Part shown: piece after piece, positions 42,964-51,770 of the stretch
Position numbering within the stretch: the stretch's first letter is position 1
How the letters are laid out: each line of letters opens with the position of its first letter
Origin: Enterococcus montenegrensis
GTDB lineage: Bacteria > Bacillota > Bacilli > Lactobacillales > Enterococcaceae
Assembly (NCBI RefSeq): GCF_029983095.1
Contig: NZ_CP120467.1
Coordinates: 614,501-678,500, forward strand
DNA length: 64,000 nucleotides
Direction: 5' to 3'
Notes under the pieces: generated by a model
Databases searched by the model: none
The model's input: only the letters and a program-made list of their open reading frames with translations
Told to the model about the DNA's origin: nothing
Made by a program: the position numbers and the translations under genes

Positions 42964-44585
42964 TGGCAGCAATGGCAGAGAAATTTTCACAATGGAATTT
43001 ATTATTTTTTCAATTTCTAAAACGCGATTGGAAGAAAATTGTTGTTTGGTTACTGGGTTTAGGGTTATTTAGCGGTGGCTTTGTCTCCGCCTTTGAGGAA
43101 CTTTCAAAAGGACAAGGGTTAGTGGGAATGTATCACACGATGCAAAATCCAGCCATGATTGCGATGATTGGCACAACACCCGTCTCTGATGCAAAAGCAT
43201 ATACGATTGGTGCAATGTATGCCAATGAAATGCTGCTGTTTTGCGGTTTATTTGCTATGGTAGTGGCCGCTTTACATGTTATTAGTCATACTAGAAAAGA
43301 AGAAGAACAAGGTTTAACAGAATTAATTCGTTCATTTCGTGTCGGACGACAAGCCAATTTGCTAGCTGTTTTACTTGAAACTTTTCTAATTAATGTTGTC
43401 TTGGGATTATTTATCGGTATTTTAATGGCATCATTTCATGCTACAAGTATCGACCTAAAAGGAAGTTTATTGTTTGGGGCATCAGTAGCATTAGCCGGTA
43501 TATTGGGTGCTGTAATTGGATTGTTATTCGCACAAATTATGCCTTCATCAGCAGGTGCAACAGGCGCCAGCCTCGGATTTATTGGTCTGTTGTACATGGT
43601 GCGGGCTGTAACGGATATCAGTAATGGTGATTTATCAAAATTAAATCCTCTTTCCTGGACGTATCTTACGTACCCATTTACGAAGAATAATTGGTCTTAT
43701 CTGATAATTGGCTTGATTTTTAGTCTGATCATAATGTTATGTAGCTTCTATCTAGAAGGAAAACGAGATTATAATGCAGGCTTTTTACCAGAAAAAGAAG
43801 GGCGCAAAAATGCTAGCAGGGCACTTTTGTCTATACCAGGTTGGTATTGGCGTATTAATGCTGGCATGATCATCAGTTGGCTTGTTGGTTTTGCAGTGAT
43901 GGGAGCAGCCTATGGTTCTGTTTATCAGGATATGCAAAGCTTCATGGAAGGTAATGAATTAATAAAACAAATGTTTGTGCATACGGGTGGAAGTTTAGCT
44001 GAATCCTTTACTGGCACGATCATGATGGTAATGGTAGCGTTAGTGGTGATTTTACCTGTTGCGATTTTAAACAAATTATTCACCGAAGAAAGCAGTGGGC
44101 GTATGAGTCAGTTGTTTTCGACTAAAGTTTCTCGTTTAAAACTTTATGGTAATAGTGTTTTATTAGCTATAATCAGTGGTGTGGCTGGCGTTTTCATTAG
44201 CTCAGCTTGTCTAGGAGCAACAGCCGTTAGCGTTATGAAAGAAAATGCAACAATGCCGATACAAGAATTTTTTGAAGCTGGTTTTAATTTATTACCAGTC
44301 GTCTTGTTCTTTGCTAGTTTAGCGGCATTATGTTTGGGCTTTGCACCAAAAATTAGCAAAGTTATTTACGCATATCTGGGTTATTCCTTTGCGCTAAGTT
44401 ATTTTGGTGGTATTTTAGATTTACCAGGTTGGTTTAGTAATACTTCTGCTTTAAAATGGTTGCCACAGTTGCCTGTAGCAGATTTTGATTTTACCCGTTT
44501 TGTTGTGATTAGCTTAATTAGTTGTGGTTTATTTATAGTTGGATTTATTGGTTATAATCGTCGCGACTTACAAGAATCGGCTTAA
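42963..44585 (+). CDS. ABC transporter permease (multidrug/antibiotic exporter type)
   Basis: A ~540-aa integral membrane protein with about twelve hydrophobic segments in two halves (first around residues 20-270, second 300-535), typical of fused ABC-2 permeases of the polyketide/tetronasin exporter group. Its start overlaps the ATPase stop (TGATG). GTG 42960 and ATG 42972 are alternative in-frame starts. The substrate is unknown. A strong terminator follows. Confidence 0.88.
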   Translation: MAAMAEKFSQWNLLFFQFLKRDWKKIVVWLLGLGLFSGGFVSAFEELSKGQGLVGMYHTMQNPAMIAMIGTTPVSDAKAYTIGAMYANEMLLFCGLFAMVVAALHVISHTRKEEEQGLTELIRSFRVGRQANLLAVLLETFLINVVLGLFIGILMASFHATSIDLKGSLLFGASVALAGILGAVIGLLFAQIMPSSAGATGASLGFIGLLYMVRAVTDISNGDLSKLNPLSWTYLTYPFTKNNWSYLIIGLIFSLIIMLCSFYLEGKRDYNAGFLPEKEGRKNASRALLSIPGWYWRINAGMIISWLVGFAVMGAAYGSVYQDMQSFMEGNELIKQMFVHTGGSLAESFTGTIMMVMVALVVILPVAILNKLFTEESSGRMSQLFSTKVSRLKLYGNSVLLAIISGVAGVFISSACLGATAVSVMKENATMPIQEFFEAGFNLLPVVLFFASLAALCLGFAPKISKVIYAYLGYSFALSYFGGILDLPGWFSNTSALKWLPQLPVADFDFTRFVVISLISCGLFIVGFIGYNRRDLQESA

Positions 44586-44586
44586 C

Positions 44587-44628
44587 AAAAAGCATTATGA
44601 AGGCGTCTGCTTTCATAATGCTTTTTTT
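44587..44628 (+). terminator. Rho-independent terminator after the ABC permease
   Basis: AAAAAGCATTATGAA and TTTCATAATGCTTTTT pair around GGCGTCTGC, followed by T residues. Confidence 0.92.
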
Positions 44629-44658
44629 AGTCTAACTATAAGGAGAACCGTTACTCAT

Positions 44659-45531
44659 TTATTCTTGTTTCGCAAAAATTTCTTTTTGCAATCGTTGGGC
44701 CGTAGGGGTCATGGCTAAACCGCCTTCTGCTGTTTCTTTAAAGATAGAAGGCATTTTACGTCCGACTTGATACATTGCAACTACCACTTCATCTGGTGGG
44801 ATGACACTTTCAATTCCGGCTAAGGCCATATCAGCGGAAATAAAAGCTTGAGAAGAACCTAATGCATTACGCTTCACACAAGGCACCTCGACTAAACCAG
44901 CAATTGGATCACAAATTAAACCCATCATATTTTTTAAAGTAATCGCCACTGCTTGGGCTGCTTGATGGGCACTGCCTCCGTTAGCACAAACTAAAGCCGC
45001 TGCGGCCATTGCACTAGCAGACCCGATTTCTGCCTGGCAACCACCTTCAGCTCCAGAAATCGAAGCGTTATTGGCAATCACTAAACCAAATGCGCCAGCA
45101 GTAAAAAGAAAGTCCACTTGTTCTTTGTGACTTAAATTTAAACGCTCACGTACCGCCAGTAAAACCCCAGCTACGACCCCAGCACTACCAGCAGTAGGGG
45201 TAGCGCAGATTAAGCCCATTTTGGCATTGACCTCGTTGACGGCGATGCCGTTTCTGACAGCCGTTAAAATTGTATCACCACTTAAAAAATTCCCACTGTT
45301 TAAGTAATCATCCATCTTTTTAGCATCACCGCCAGTTAAACCTGTAACAGAGGTAACTCCCGCAACACCTTCGGCAACGGAATTTTCCATAACGGTTAAG
45401 TTACGTTCCATTAATGCGATAATCTGTTCTTTTTTTCGTCCTGTGACAGCTATTTCAGTAGCAATCATTAAATCTGCAACAGAAGGATAATTTTTAGCTT
45501 GTTCTACTAAATCTGCAATTGTATAAAACAT
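44659..45531 (-). CDS. sdaAA: L-serine dehydratase, alpha subunit
   Basis: The iron-sulfur alpha subunit (290 aa) of L-serine ammonia-lyase, which makes pyruvate and ammonia. Cysteine-containing cluster motifs are LICATPTAGSAG, GAEGGCQAEIGSA and ICDPIAGLVEVPC. ATG 45531 (MFYTIADLV) is about eight bases after AAGGAGC; a further upstream in-frame start overlaps sdaAB. It follows sdaAB by 13 bases. Assignment is firm. Confidence 0.95.
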   Translation of the reverse strand: MFYTIADLVEQAKNYPSVADLMIATEIAVTGRKKEQIIALMERNLTVMENSVAEGVAGVTSVTGLTGGDAKKMDDYLNSGNFLSGDTILTAVRNGIAVNEVNAKMGLICATPTAGSAGVVAGVLLAVRERLNLSHKEQVDFLFTAGAFGLVIANNASISGAEGGCQAEIGSASAMAAAALVCANGGSAHQAAQAVAITLKNMMGLICDPIAGLVEVPCVKRNALGSSQAFISADMALAGIESVIPPDEVVVAMYQVGRKMPSIFKETAEGGLAMTPTAQRLQKEIFAKQE

Positions 45532-45544
45532 CAGATAATGCTCC

Positions 45545-46210
45545 TTAATCAAAATAATTAACAGTATACATGTGATCCAAAGCTTTTAACTGCTCACAAA
45601 TACCTGGTTGCGGCTCATCAACTTCAATAATCATAATCGCTTTTTCACCTTTTGACTCCCGCGTGACAGTCATGGTACCGATATTTGCCCCACGTTTTGA
45701 TAAGATATTGGTAACTTTAGCAATCATACCTGGCACATCTTGATGAACTGTAATAAAGGTTGGTGTTCCCATAGATAAAGAAATTTTAAAACCATTTAAC
45801 TCGGAAATTTGAATATTGCCACCGCCAATTGATTTGCCGGTTACAGATAATGTTCGCTCACCTTTATGCAGGACCATTTTGACTGAGTTGGGATGTTCCG
45901 CCTTTTCACTTTTAGGAATGAAGTATACTTCCATACCATTTTCGTAAGCGATTTTTAAAGAGTCTGCCAAACGGGCATCATCTGGCTCCATCCCCAACAA
46001 ACCACCAACTAATGCGATGTCTGTTCCGTGACCGCGATAAGTTTTGGCAAACGATTCATATAAATAAATATCAACACTATCAGGCTGCTCGCCAAAAATA
46101 CTGCGAATAACTTTCCCAATTCGAGCCGCACCGGCAGTATGAGAACTGCTAGGGCCGACCATGACAGGTCCGATAATGTCGAAAACGCTGCGATATTTCA
46201 GCTGTTCCAT
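45545..46210 (-). CDS. sdaAB: L-serine dehydratase, beta subunit
   Basis: The beta subunit (221 aa). The N-terminal ASB domain has DIIGPVMVGPSSSHTAGA, and the C-terminal ACT domain (~145-221) includes VPGMIAKVTNILSKRGANI. The ACT domain binds serine in this family. ATG 46210 is preceded by GAGGTG; an upstream in-frame start at 46252 has no such site. It is the first gene of the sdaAB-sdaAA pair. Confidence 0.95.
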   Translation of the reverse strand: MEQLKYRSVFDIIGPVMVGPSSSHTAGAARIGKVIRSIFGEQPDSVDIYLYESFAKTYRGHGTDIALVGGLLGMEPDDARLADSLKIAYENGMEVYFIPKSEKAEHPNSVKMVLHKGERTLSVTGKSIGGGNIQISELNGFKISLSMGTPTFITVHQDVPGMIAKVTNILSKRGANIGTMTVTRESKGEKAIMIIEVDEPQPGICEQLKALDHMYTVNYFD

Positions 46211-46362
46211 TGAAGGCACCTCGTTTCGTTTTATGCACTTGTAGTCTAACACAAAAATAACAATTTTTAAGCTTGTTTTTCTTATAAAAAAGATAAGTTT
46301 TTTGAAATTTTAATTCAATTCAACTGCGCAATAATAGCAAAAAAATCAGATACCACAATATA

Positions 46363-46393
46363 TTTACACGAAAGCATTCTTTTACGATATAAT
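46363..46393 (+). promoter_or_regulatory. Promoter of the NagB-like gene
   Basis: TTTACA (46363-46368) and TATAAT (46388-46393) with a 19-base spacer. The -10 is perfect. Confidence 0.5.
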
Positions 46394-46399
46394 TATTTT

Positions 46400-47162
<763 letters not shown>

Positions 47163-47178
47163 AGGACCTGCTAGATTC

Positions 47179-47426
47179 TCTAGTTTACCAACTCAACTTT
47201 CAAAGACAATAAGTCAAAAGCTCGCAAAATTAGAAGAGCAATTTATCAAGCTTCTGTCTTATTGCAAGAGAGTAAAGCGGGTCTGTTAAACTTTTCTTGT
47301 TGTCTAGTTTACCAACCCAACTTTCAAAGACAATAAGTCAAAAGCTCGCGAAATTAGAAGAGCAATTTATCAAGCTTCTGTCTTATTGCAAGAGAGTAAA
47401 GCAGGTTTGTTAAACTTTTCTTGTTG
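47179..47426. repeat. Tandem palindromic repeat cluster B (two units)
   Basis: Two 124-base units (47179-47302 and 47303-47426) that differ at about six positions. Each folds as nested stems: AGTTTA/TAAACT outside, CAATAAG/CTTATTG, AGCT/AGCT, and the core AAATT-agaagagc-AATTT. The second unit ends on the -35 box of rplK. Short ORF-like stretches inside it are not genes. Confidence 0.85.
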
Positions 47427-47451
47427 CAATTTTTGCGAATTTTGCTATAAT
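47424..47451 (+). promoter_or_regulatory. Promoter of rplK-rplA
   Basis: TTGCAA (47424-47429), 16-base spacer, TGCTATAAT extended -10 (TATAAT 47446-47451). Transcription would start near 47458. Confidence 0.75.
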
Positions 47452-47460
47452 ATTTCAGTG

Positions 47461-47497
47461 TGCGTAAACTCACGCTTATTTTGAGGCACGCATTTTT
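47461..47497 (+). terminator. Terminator-like hairpin at the start of the rplK leader
   Basis: TGCGT (47461-47465) plus CTCA pairs with TGAG plus ACGCA (47488-47492), followed by five T residues. It lies only a few bases after the predicted transcription start, so it may attenuate rplKA expression. Confidence 0.5.
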
Positions 47498-47533
47498 AAT
47501 TGTGTTTTTACTATTTAGTAGCAGCACAAGTAC

Positions 47534-47567
47534 GTGGGAGGAGAAATATGCATCTCCAATTAACCAC
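47534..47567 (+). promoter_or_regulatory. Putative L1-binding hairpin in the rplK leader
   Basis: GTGG-GA-GGAGA and TCTCC-N6-CCAC form a hairpin with an asymmetric internal loop, followed by ATCA. The same arrangement is found before rplA at 48075-48100. L1 represses its own operon by binding such sites in many bacteria; here the identity is inferred. Confidence 0.55.
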
Positions 47568-47593
47568 ATCACGGACTCAAGGAGGTATGTCTC

Positions 47594-48016
47594 GTGGCAA
47601 AGAAAGTTGAAAAAATCGTTAAATTGCAAATTCCTGCAGGTAAAGCAACACCAGCTCCACCAGTAGGTCCTGCGCTAGGTCAAGCGGGTATCAACATCAT
47701 GGGCTTCACAAAAGAATTTAACGCCCGTACTGCTGATCAAGCAGGTTTAATCATTCCAGTTGTGATCTCTGTATATGAAGACCGTTCATTTACATTCGTC
47801 ACAAAAACACCACCAGCTGCAGTATTATTGAAAAAAGCTGCCGGTGTTGAAAAAGGTTCAGGCGAACCAAACAAAACTAAAGTTGCAAAAGTTACGCGTG
47901 ATCAAGTTAAAGAAATCGCTGAAACTAAAATGGCTGACCTAAACGCTGCTGATGTAGAAGCTGCTATGCGCATGGTCGAAGGTACTGCACGAAGCATGGG
48001 GATCACTGTAGAATAA
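47594..48016 (+). CDS. rplK: 50S ribosomal protein L11
   Basis: A 140-aa L11. The N-terminal domain has [21 protein letters not shown], and the C-terminal domain binds the GTPase-associated region of 23S rRNA. The start is GTG 47594, ten bases after AAGGAGG. It is followed by rplA, after a spacer containing a second putative L1 site. Assignment is certain. Confidence 0.97.
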   Translation: MAKKVEKIVKLQIPAGKATPAPPVGPALGQAGINIMGFTKEFNARTADQAGLIIPVVISVYEDRSFTFVTKTPPAAVLLKKAAGVEKGSGEPNKTKVAKVTRDQVKEIAETKMADLNAADVEAAMRMVEGTARSMGITVE

Positions 48017-48074
48017 TTCTACACCCTGAGGAAGTAGCTTCTCAGTTTACTCGCTATTGAAAAATACGAGACAC

Positions 48075-48100
48075 GTGGGAGGTTCTACCGTTATAACCAC
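48075..48100 (+). promoter_or_regulatory. Second putative L1-binding hairpin, before rplA
   Basis: GTGG-GA-GGT and ACC-N7-CCAC, followed by ATCA and the ribosome-binding site AAGGAGG. It shares the ACGTGGGAGG...AACCACATCA frame with the rplK leader hairpin but has a different inner stem, suggesting conserved structure. Confidence 0.55.
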
Positions 48101-48117
48101 ATCAAGGAGGAAACAAA

Positions 48118-48807
48118 ATGGCTAAAAAGAGCAAAAAAATGCAAGAAGCATTAAAAAAAGTTGACGCAACTAAAGCTTACTCTGTTGAAGAAGCTGTTGC
48201 TTTGGCAAAAGAAACAAATATCGCAAAATTCGACGCAACGGTTGAAGTTGCATACAAATTAAATGTTGACCCTAAAAAAGCGGATCAACAAATCCGTGGT
48301 GCTGTTGTATTACCAAACGGTACTGGTAAAACACAAACTGTTTTAGTTTTTGCTAAAGGCGAAAAAGCTAAAGAAGCAGAAGCAGCAGGCGCTGACTTTG
48401 TTGGCGACGACGACATGGTTCAAAAAATCCAAGGTGGATGGTTTGACTTTGACGTAGTTGTGGCAACACCAGATATGATGGCTACTGTCGGTAAATTAGG
48501 TCGTGTTTTAGGCCCTAAAGGTTTAATGCCTAACCCTAAAACTGGTACAGTTACAATGGACGTTACAAAAGCTGTTAACGAAGTAAAAGCTGGTAAAGTT
48601 ACTTACCGTGTTGACAAAGCTGGTAACGTGCACGTGCCAATCGGTAAAGTTTCATTTGAAGATGACAAATTAGTTGAAAACTTCAAAACAATTAACGATG
48701 TGTTAGTGAAAGCTAAACCATCAGCTGCAAAAGGTCAATATATCAAAAACATTTCAGTGACTACAACATTTGGTCCTGGTGTTCACGTTGACCAAGCTTC
48801 ATTTTAA
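48118..48807 (+). CDS. rplA: 50S ribosomal protein L1
   Basis: A 229-aa L1 with the conserved [30 protein letters not shown] and [10 protein letters not shown] segments. It forms the L1 stalk and, in many bacteria, represses its own operon. ATCAAGGAGG precedes ATG 48118. Firm assignment. Confidence 0.97.
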   Translation: MAKKSKKMQEALKKVDATKAYSVEEAVALAKETNIAKFDATVEVAYKLNVDPKKADQQIRGAVVLPNGTGKTQTVLVFAKGEKAKEAEAAGADFVGDDDMVQKIQGGWFDFDVVVATPDMMATVGKLGRVLGPKGLMPNPKTGTVTMDVTKAVNEVKAGKVTYRVDKAGNVHVPIGKVSFEDDKLVENFKTINDVLVKAKPSAAKGQYIKNISVTTTFGPGVHVDQASF

Positions 48808-48829
48808 TTAAACGTAATTAAAACATTGA

Positions 48830-48862
48830 CTTGACTACCTTATCTATGGTAAGGTAGTCAAG
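48830..48862 (+). terminator. Long perfect hairpin after rplA
   Basis: CTTGACTACCTTA (48830-48842) pairs perfectly with TAAGGTAGTCAAG (48850-48862). No U-run follows, so it may end rplKA transcripts weakly, mark a processing site or protect a 3' end. Confidence 0.5.
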
Positions 48863-48869
48863 GTTAATA

Positions 48870-48983
48870 ATTAACTGTACCGAAGACAGTAGGTGACGTA
48901 TGTCTTAATTTCCTACCGAGGACGTTTATTGGAGAACATTCAATAGTCCCTCTATGTCTACGGTGACAAGGAGAGGCTTTTTT
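48870..48983 (+). promoter_or_regulatory. Ribosomal protein L10 leader with attenuator
   Basis: The sequence CTGTACCGAAGACAGTAGG, then CCTACCGAGGACG, and the following hairpins match the L10 leader found in Bacillota, which is bound by the L10-L12 complex. It ends in an attenuator: CCTCT (48949-48953) and TGTC pair with GACA and AGAGG (48972-48976), followed by six T residues. Confidence 0.85.
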
Positions 48984-49029
48984 CTTTGCCTAAAATCCTT
49001 GTTCATCAAAATCAGGAGGTGAAATACAA

Positions 49030-49533
49030 GTGAGTGAAGCAGCAATCGCTAAAAAAGCGCAAATCGTTGACGAAGTTGCTGAAAAATTCAATGCAGCTGC
49101 ATCTGTTGTAATCGCTGATTACCGTGGATTAACTGTTGAAGAAGTAACAACTTTACGTAAACAATTGCGTGAAGCAGGCGTTGAAATGAAAGTTATCAAA
49201 AACTCTATCCTTTCTCGCGCTGCAAAACAAGCCGGCTTAGAAGGTTTGGACGAAGTTTTCACAGGTCCTACTGCCGTTGCATTTAGTAACGACGACGTAG
49301 TTGCACCAGCGAAAATCATGGACGAATTTTCAAAAGACGCAAAAGCATTAGAATTAAAAGGCGGTATCATTGAAGGTAAAGTGGCTTCTTTAGAAGAAAT
49401 CACAGCTTTGGCAAAATTACCAAACCGCGAAGGACTACTTTCTATGTTGCTATCTGTACTACAAGCGCCAGTCCGCAACGTGGCTTACGCTGTCAACGCA
49501 GTGGCAGAAAGCAAAGATGGAGATGCAGCCTAA
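49030..49533 (+). CDS. rplJ: 50S ribosomal protein L10
   Basis: A 167-aa L10, base of the ribosomal stalk. It has the conserved [28 protein letters not shown] N-terminus (positions ~27-50) and a C-terminal helix that binds L7/L12 dimers. The start is GTG 49030 with AGGAGGTG upstream. It is the first gene after the L10 leader, and rplL follows. Firm. Confidence 0.97.
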   Translation: MSEAAIAKKAQIVDEVAEKFNAAASVVIADYRGLTVEEVTTLRKQLREAGVEMKVIKNSILSRAAKQAGLEGLDEVFTGPTAVAFSNDDVVAPAKIMDEFSKDAKALELKGGIIEGKVASLEEITALAKLPNREGLLSMLLSVLQAPVRNVAYAVNAVAESKDGDAA

Positions 49534-49587
49534 GCGCCGCATAATCTAAATAAAAAAAACAAAACCTAAATTGGAGGAAAATCAATC

Positions 49588-49956
49588 ATGGCATTGAATA
49601 TCGAAAACATTGTCGAAGAGCTAAAAGGCGCGACAATCTTAGAATTAAACGACTTAGTTAAAGCTATCGAAGAAGAATTTGGCGTATCTGCAGCAGCTCC
49701 TGTAGCTGTAGCTGCAGCTGGTGCTGCTGGTGCAGCAGAAGAACAAACAGAATTTACTGTTGAATTAACTTCAGCTGGCGACCAAAAAGTTAAAGTTATC
49801 AAAGCAGTTCGTGAAGCAACTGGCTTAGGCTTGAAAGAAGCTAAAGCATTAGTTGATGGCGCTCCTGCACCAATCAAAGAAGCAGTTTCTAAAGAAGAAG
49901 CTGAAGAATTGAAAGGCAAACTTGAAGAAGTTGGCGCATCTGTAACAGTTAAATAA
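49588..49956 (+). CDS. rplL: 50S ribosomal protein L7/L12
   Basis: A 122-aa L7/L12. The N-terminal dimerisation domain, Ala-rich hinge (near residues 35-50) and C-terminal factor-binding domain with the conserved [21 protein letters not shown] segment are all present. TTGGAGGAAA precedes ATG 49588. Co-transcribed with rplJ; a terminator follows. Confidence 0.98.
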   Translation: MALNIENIVEELKGATILELNDLVKAIEEEFGVSAAAPVAVAAAGAAGAAEEQTEFTVELTSAGDQKVKVIKAVREATGLGLKEAKALVDGAPAPIKEAVSKEEAEELKGKLEEVGASVTVK

Positions 49957-49972
49957 TCACTGATTATTTCAA

Positions 49973-50007
49973 AAGTCGGGATCCTTTGGGGTCTCGGCTT
50001 TTTTTTT
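49973..50007 (+). terminator. Rho-independent terminator after rplL
   Basis: AAGTCGGGATCC pairs with GGGTCTCGGCTT (several G-U pairs) and is followed by a run of nine T residues. Confidence 0.9.
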
Positions 50008-50130
50008 AATTGCTATTCAAAATGAATTAATAAGTTTATGTAATCTGACACATTTGAAGCTCTTTCATTGGGCAGTTGACCATATTTTTGCTACACTTGA
50101 AGAGTAGTAAAGAATAAGGAGGCTATATCA

Positions 50131-50319
50131 ATGGATAAAGATCAAGTTAAAGGTAAAGTAAATGAAACAGCAGGTAAAGCAACAGGTGATGATTCAAAAG
50201 AATTAAAAGGTAAGCTACAACAAGAAGCTGGCAAAATCAAAGAAAAAGCTGAAGATTTAAAAGATGATGTAGCTGGTGAAATCAACAAATTATTTGATAA
50301 AAAAGATAAAGAAAAATAA
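50131..50319 (+). CDS. CsbD-family stress protein
   Basis: A 62-aa, highly charged, Lys- and Glu-rich protein with the CsbD pattern KGKVNETAGKATGDDSKELKG. Members are abundant general-stress proteins of unknown biochemical function. AAGGAGG precedes ATG 50131. It stands alone with its own terminator. A TGCTACACT extended -10 lies about 40 bases upstream. Confidence 0.9.
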   Translation: MDKDQVKGKVNETAGKATGDDSKELKGKLQQEAGKIKEKAEDLKDDVAGEINKLFDKKDKEK

Positions 50320-50325
50320 ATTTTT

Positions 50326-50362
50326 GACTTACAGGCTGCATGCAGTCTGTAAGTTTTTTTTT
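50326..50362 (+). terminator. Rho-independent terminator after the CsbD gene
   Basis: ACTTACAG and CTGTAAGT enclose the smaller palindrome CTGCATGCAG, followed by nine T residues. Confidence 0.9.
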
Positions 50363-50518
50363 TACATTTTACCTCGGATTGTTAAGAAAAACTCTGCTAC
50401 TTTTAAAATTTGTAAGCATAATTTTATAGCTAATACATGTTTTTGTACGCATACTCGCAATATTTAAGAGAAAATTTTATCTAGTCATACGTTTATGAAT
50501 TTCTTAAAAAAGGTGGAA

Positions 50519-50579
50519 TTTGGTCTAGACTTTTGTTGCCTACACAAAAAAATGGTGCTATAATTGGGCTATACCAAAC
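50519..50579 (+). promoter_or_regulatory. nagB promoter with two candidate NagR (dre-like) sites
   Basis: The promoter is TTGCCT (50535-50540), 18-base spacer, TGCTATAAT (TATAAT 50559-50564). TTGGTCTAGAC (50519-50529) lies before the -35. ATTGGGCTATACCAA (50563-50577; reverse complement TTGGTATAGCCCAAT) lies over the start site. Both resemble the TTGGTATAGACCAAT motif of NagR/DasR-type GntR regulators. Confidence 0.55.
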
Positions 50580-50602
50580 AAGCGTAGAAAGAGGTTATCA
50601 AA

Positions 50603-51304
50603 ATGGAAATTATCCGCGTAAAAGATGCCGCTGCTGGCGGAAAAAAAGCCTTTGAAATTATTCAACAAGCCATGAAAGATGGTATCCATACATTAGGTTT
50701 AGCAACTGGAAGTACACCGATTACTTTGTATCAAGAAATGATGGCAAGTGATTTAGATTTTTCAGAGATGACTTCTGTTAATTTAGATGAGTATGTCGGT
50801 TTAGGCGGAGAAGATAAACAAAGTTACCGCTACTTCATGAATGAAAATTTATTTAATCAAAAACCATTCAAAGAAACGTTTGTTCCAAATGGTAAAGCAG
50901 AAGACTTGGACGCTGAATGCAAACGTTATGATGACGTAATTGCAACGCATCCAATTGATATCCAAATTTTAGGTATTGGTCGCAACGGTCATATCGGTTT
51001 TAACGAACCAGGGACACCACTAGATAGTAAAACATCAGTGGTTGATTTAACGGAGTCAACAATTGAAGCGAATAAACGTTTCTTCGATAAAATTGAAGAT
51101 GTACCAACAAAAGCTGTTTCAATGGGAATTGGTTCTATTTTACAAGGTAAAAAAATGGTCTTAATGGCCTATGGTGAAGACAAAGCAGATGCGATTGCCG
51201 GCATGGTAAATGGTCCGGTTACAACAGATCTTCCTGCTTCTGCGCTACAAAATCACGCAGATGTGGTCGTAATCGTCGATGATGCAGCTGCCAGCAAATT
51301 ATAA
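50603..51304 (+). CDS. nagB: Glucosamine-6-phosphate deaminase
   Basis: A canonical NagB (233 aa) that converts glucosamine-6-phosphate to fructose-6-phosphate and ammonia. LATGSTP forms the phosphate loop, LDEYVGL carries the catalytic Asp, and [14 protein letters not shown] carries the catalytic His and Glu. It lacks the allosteric C-terminal extension of E. coli NagB, as usual in Bacillota. GAAAGAGGT precedes ATG 50603. A second, divergent family member is encoded at 46434. nagA is not in the window. Confidence 0.95.
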   Translation: MEIIRVKDAAAGGKKAFEIIQQAMKDGIHTLGLATGSTPITLYQEMMASDLDFSEMTSVNLDEYVGLGGEDKQSYRYFMNENLFNQKPFKETFVPNGKAEDLDAECKRYDDVIATHPIDIQILGIGRNGHIGFNEPGTPLDSKTSVVDLTESTIEANKRFFDKIEDVPTKAVSMGIGSILQGKKMVLMAYGEDKADAIAGMVNGPVTTDLPASALQNHADVVVIVDDAAASKL

Positions 51305-51320
51305 TAAAAGCTAATTAAAT

Positions 51321-51386
51321 AAAAGCACTTCATTAACTGTAAGGTACGTCATTGTGACGAATGCTTACTTAATGAAGTGCTTTTTT
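51321..51386 (+). terminator. Rho-independent terminator after nagB
   Basis: AAAAGCACTTCATTAA pairs with TTAATGAAGTGCTTTT, with an inner ACGTC/GACG hairpin, followed by T residues. Confidence 0.9.
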
Positions 51387-51424
51387 GTTAAAAGAATTAT
51401 AAATTTTATGACTTATAAATGTTC

Positions 51425-51755
51425 GAGATGGAGCTTTGTGCACCAGCTCTTTGCACACTAAGTCAAAATCTTGAGAAATTTGAAGGACAATTTATCAAGA
51501 TTCCATCTTAGTGCTTGAGAGCTAAGACGGTGCTCGCAGCTTTTCTAGAGATGGAGCTTTGTGCACCAGCTCTTTGCGGCACTAAGTCAAAATCTTGAGA
51601 AATTTGAAGGACAATTTATCAAGATTCCATCTTAGTGCTTGAGAGCTAAGACGGTGCTCGCAGCTTTTCTAGTGATGGAGCTTTGTGCACCAGCTCTTTG
51701 CGACACTAAGTCAAAATCTTGAGAAATTTGAAGGGCAATTTAGCATAATTTCATT
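51425..51755. repeat. Tandem palindromic repeat cluster A (two full units and a partial third)
   Basis: Units start at 51425, 51548 and 51672 (periods 123 and 124). Units are nearly identical; the third breaks off near 51750, next to the DUF92 gene. Nested stems run through almost the whole unit: AGCT/AGCT, GCACC/GGTGC, AGCTCT/AGAGCT, GCACTAAG/CTTAGTGC, TCTTGA/TCAAGA and AAATT/AATTT, with loop tgaaggac. The interval holds no gene. Confidence 0.88.
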
Positions 51756-51770
51756 TTCCTGCTATTCTTA

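Noticed and set aside
47354..47666. Short ORFs on both strands over repeat cluster B and the rplK leader
   Set aside because: They lie over the repeat, promoter and leader hairpins, have no Shine-Dalgarno, and show no familiar protein pattern.
51425..51755. Tandem repeats as remains of an insertion sequence
   Set aside because: No transposase fragment and no target-site duplication can be seen. The unit is too short and is itself a palindrome.
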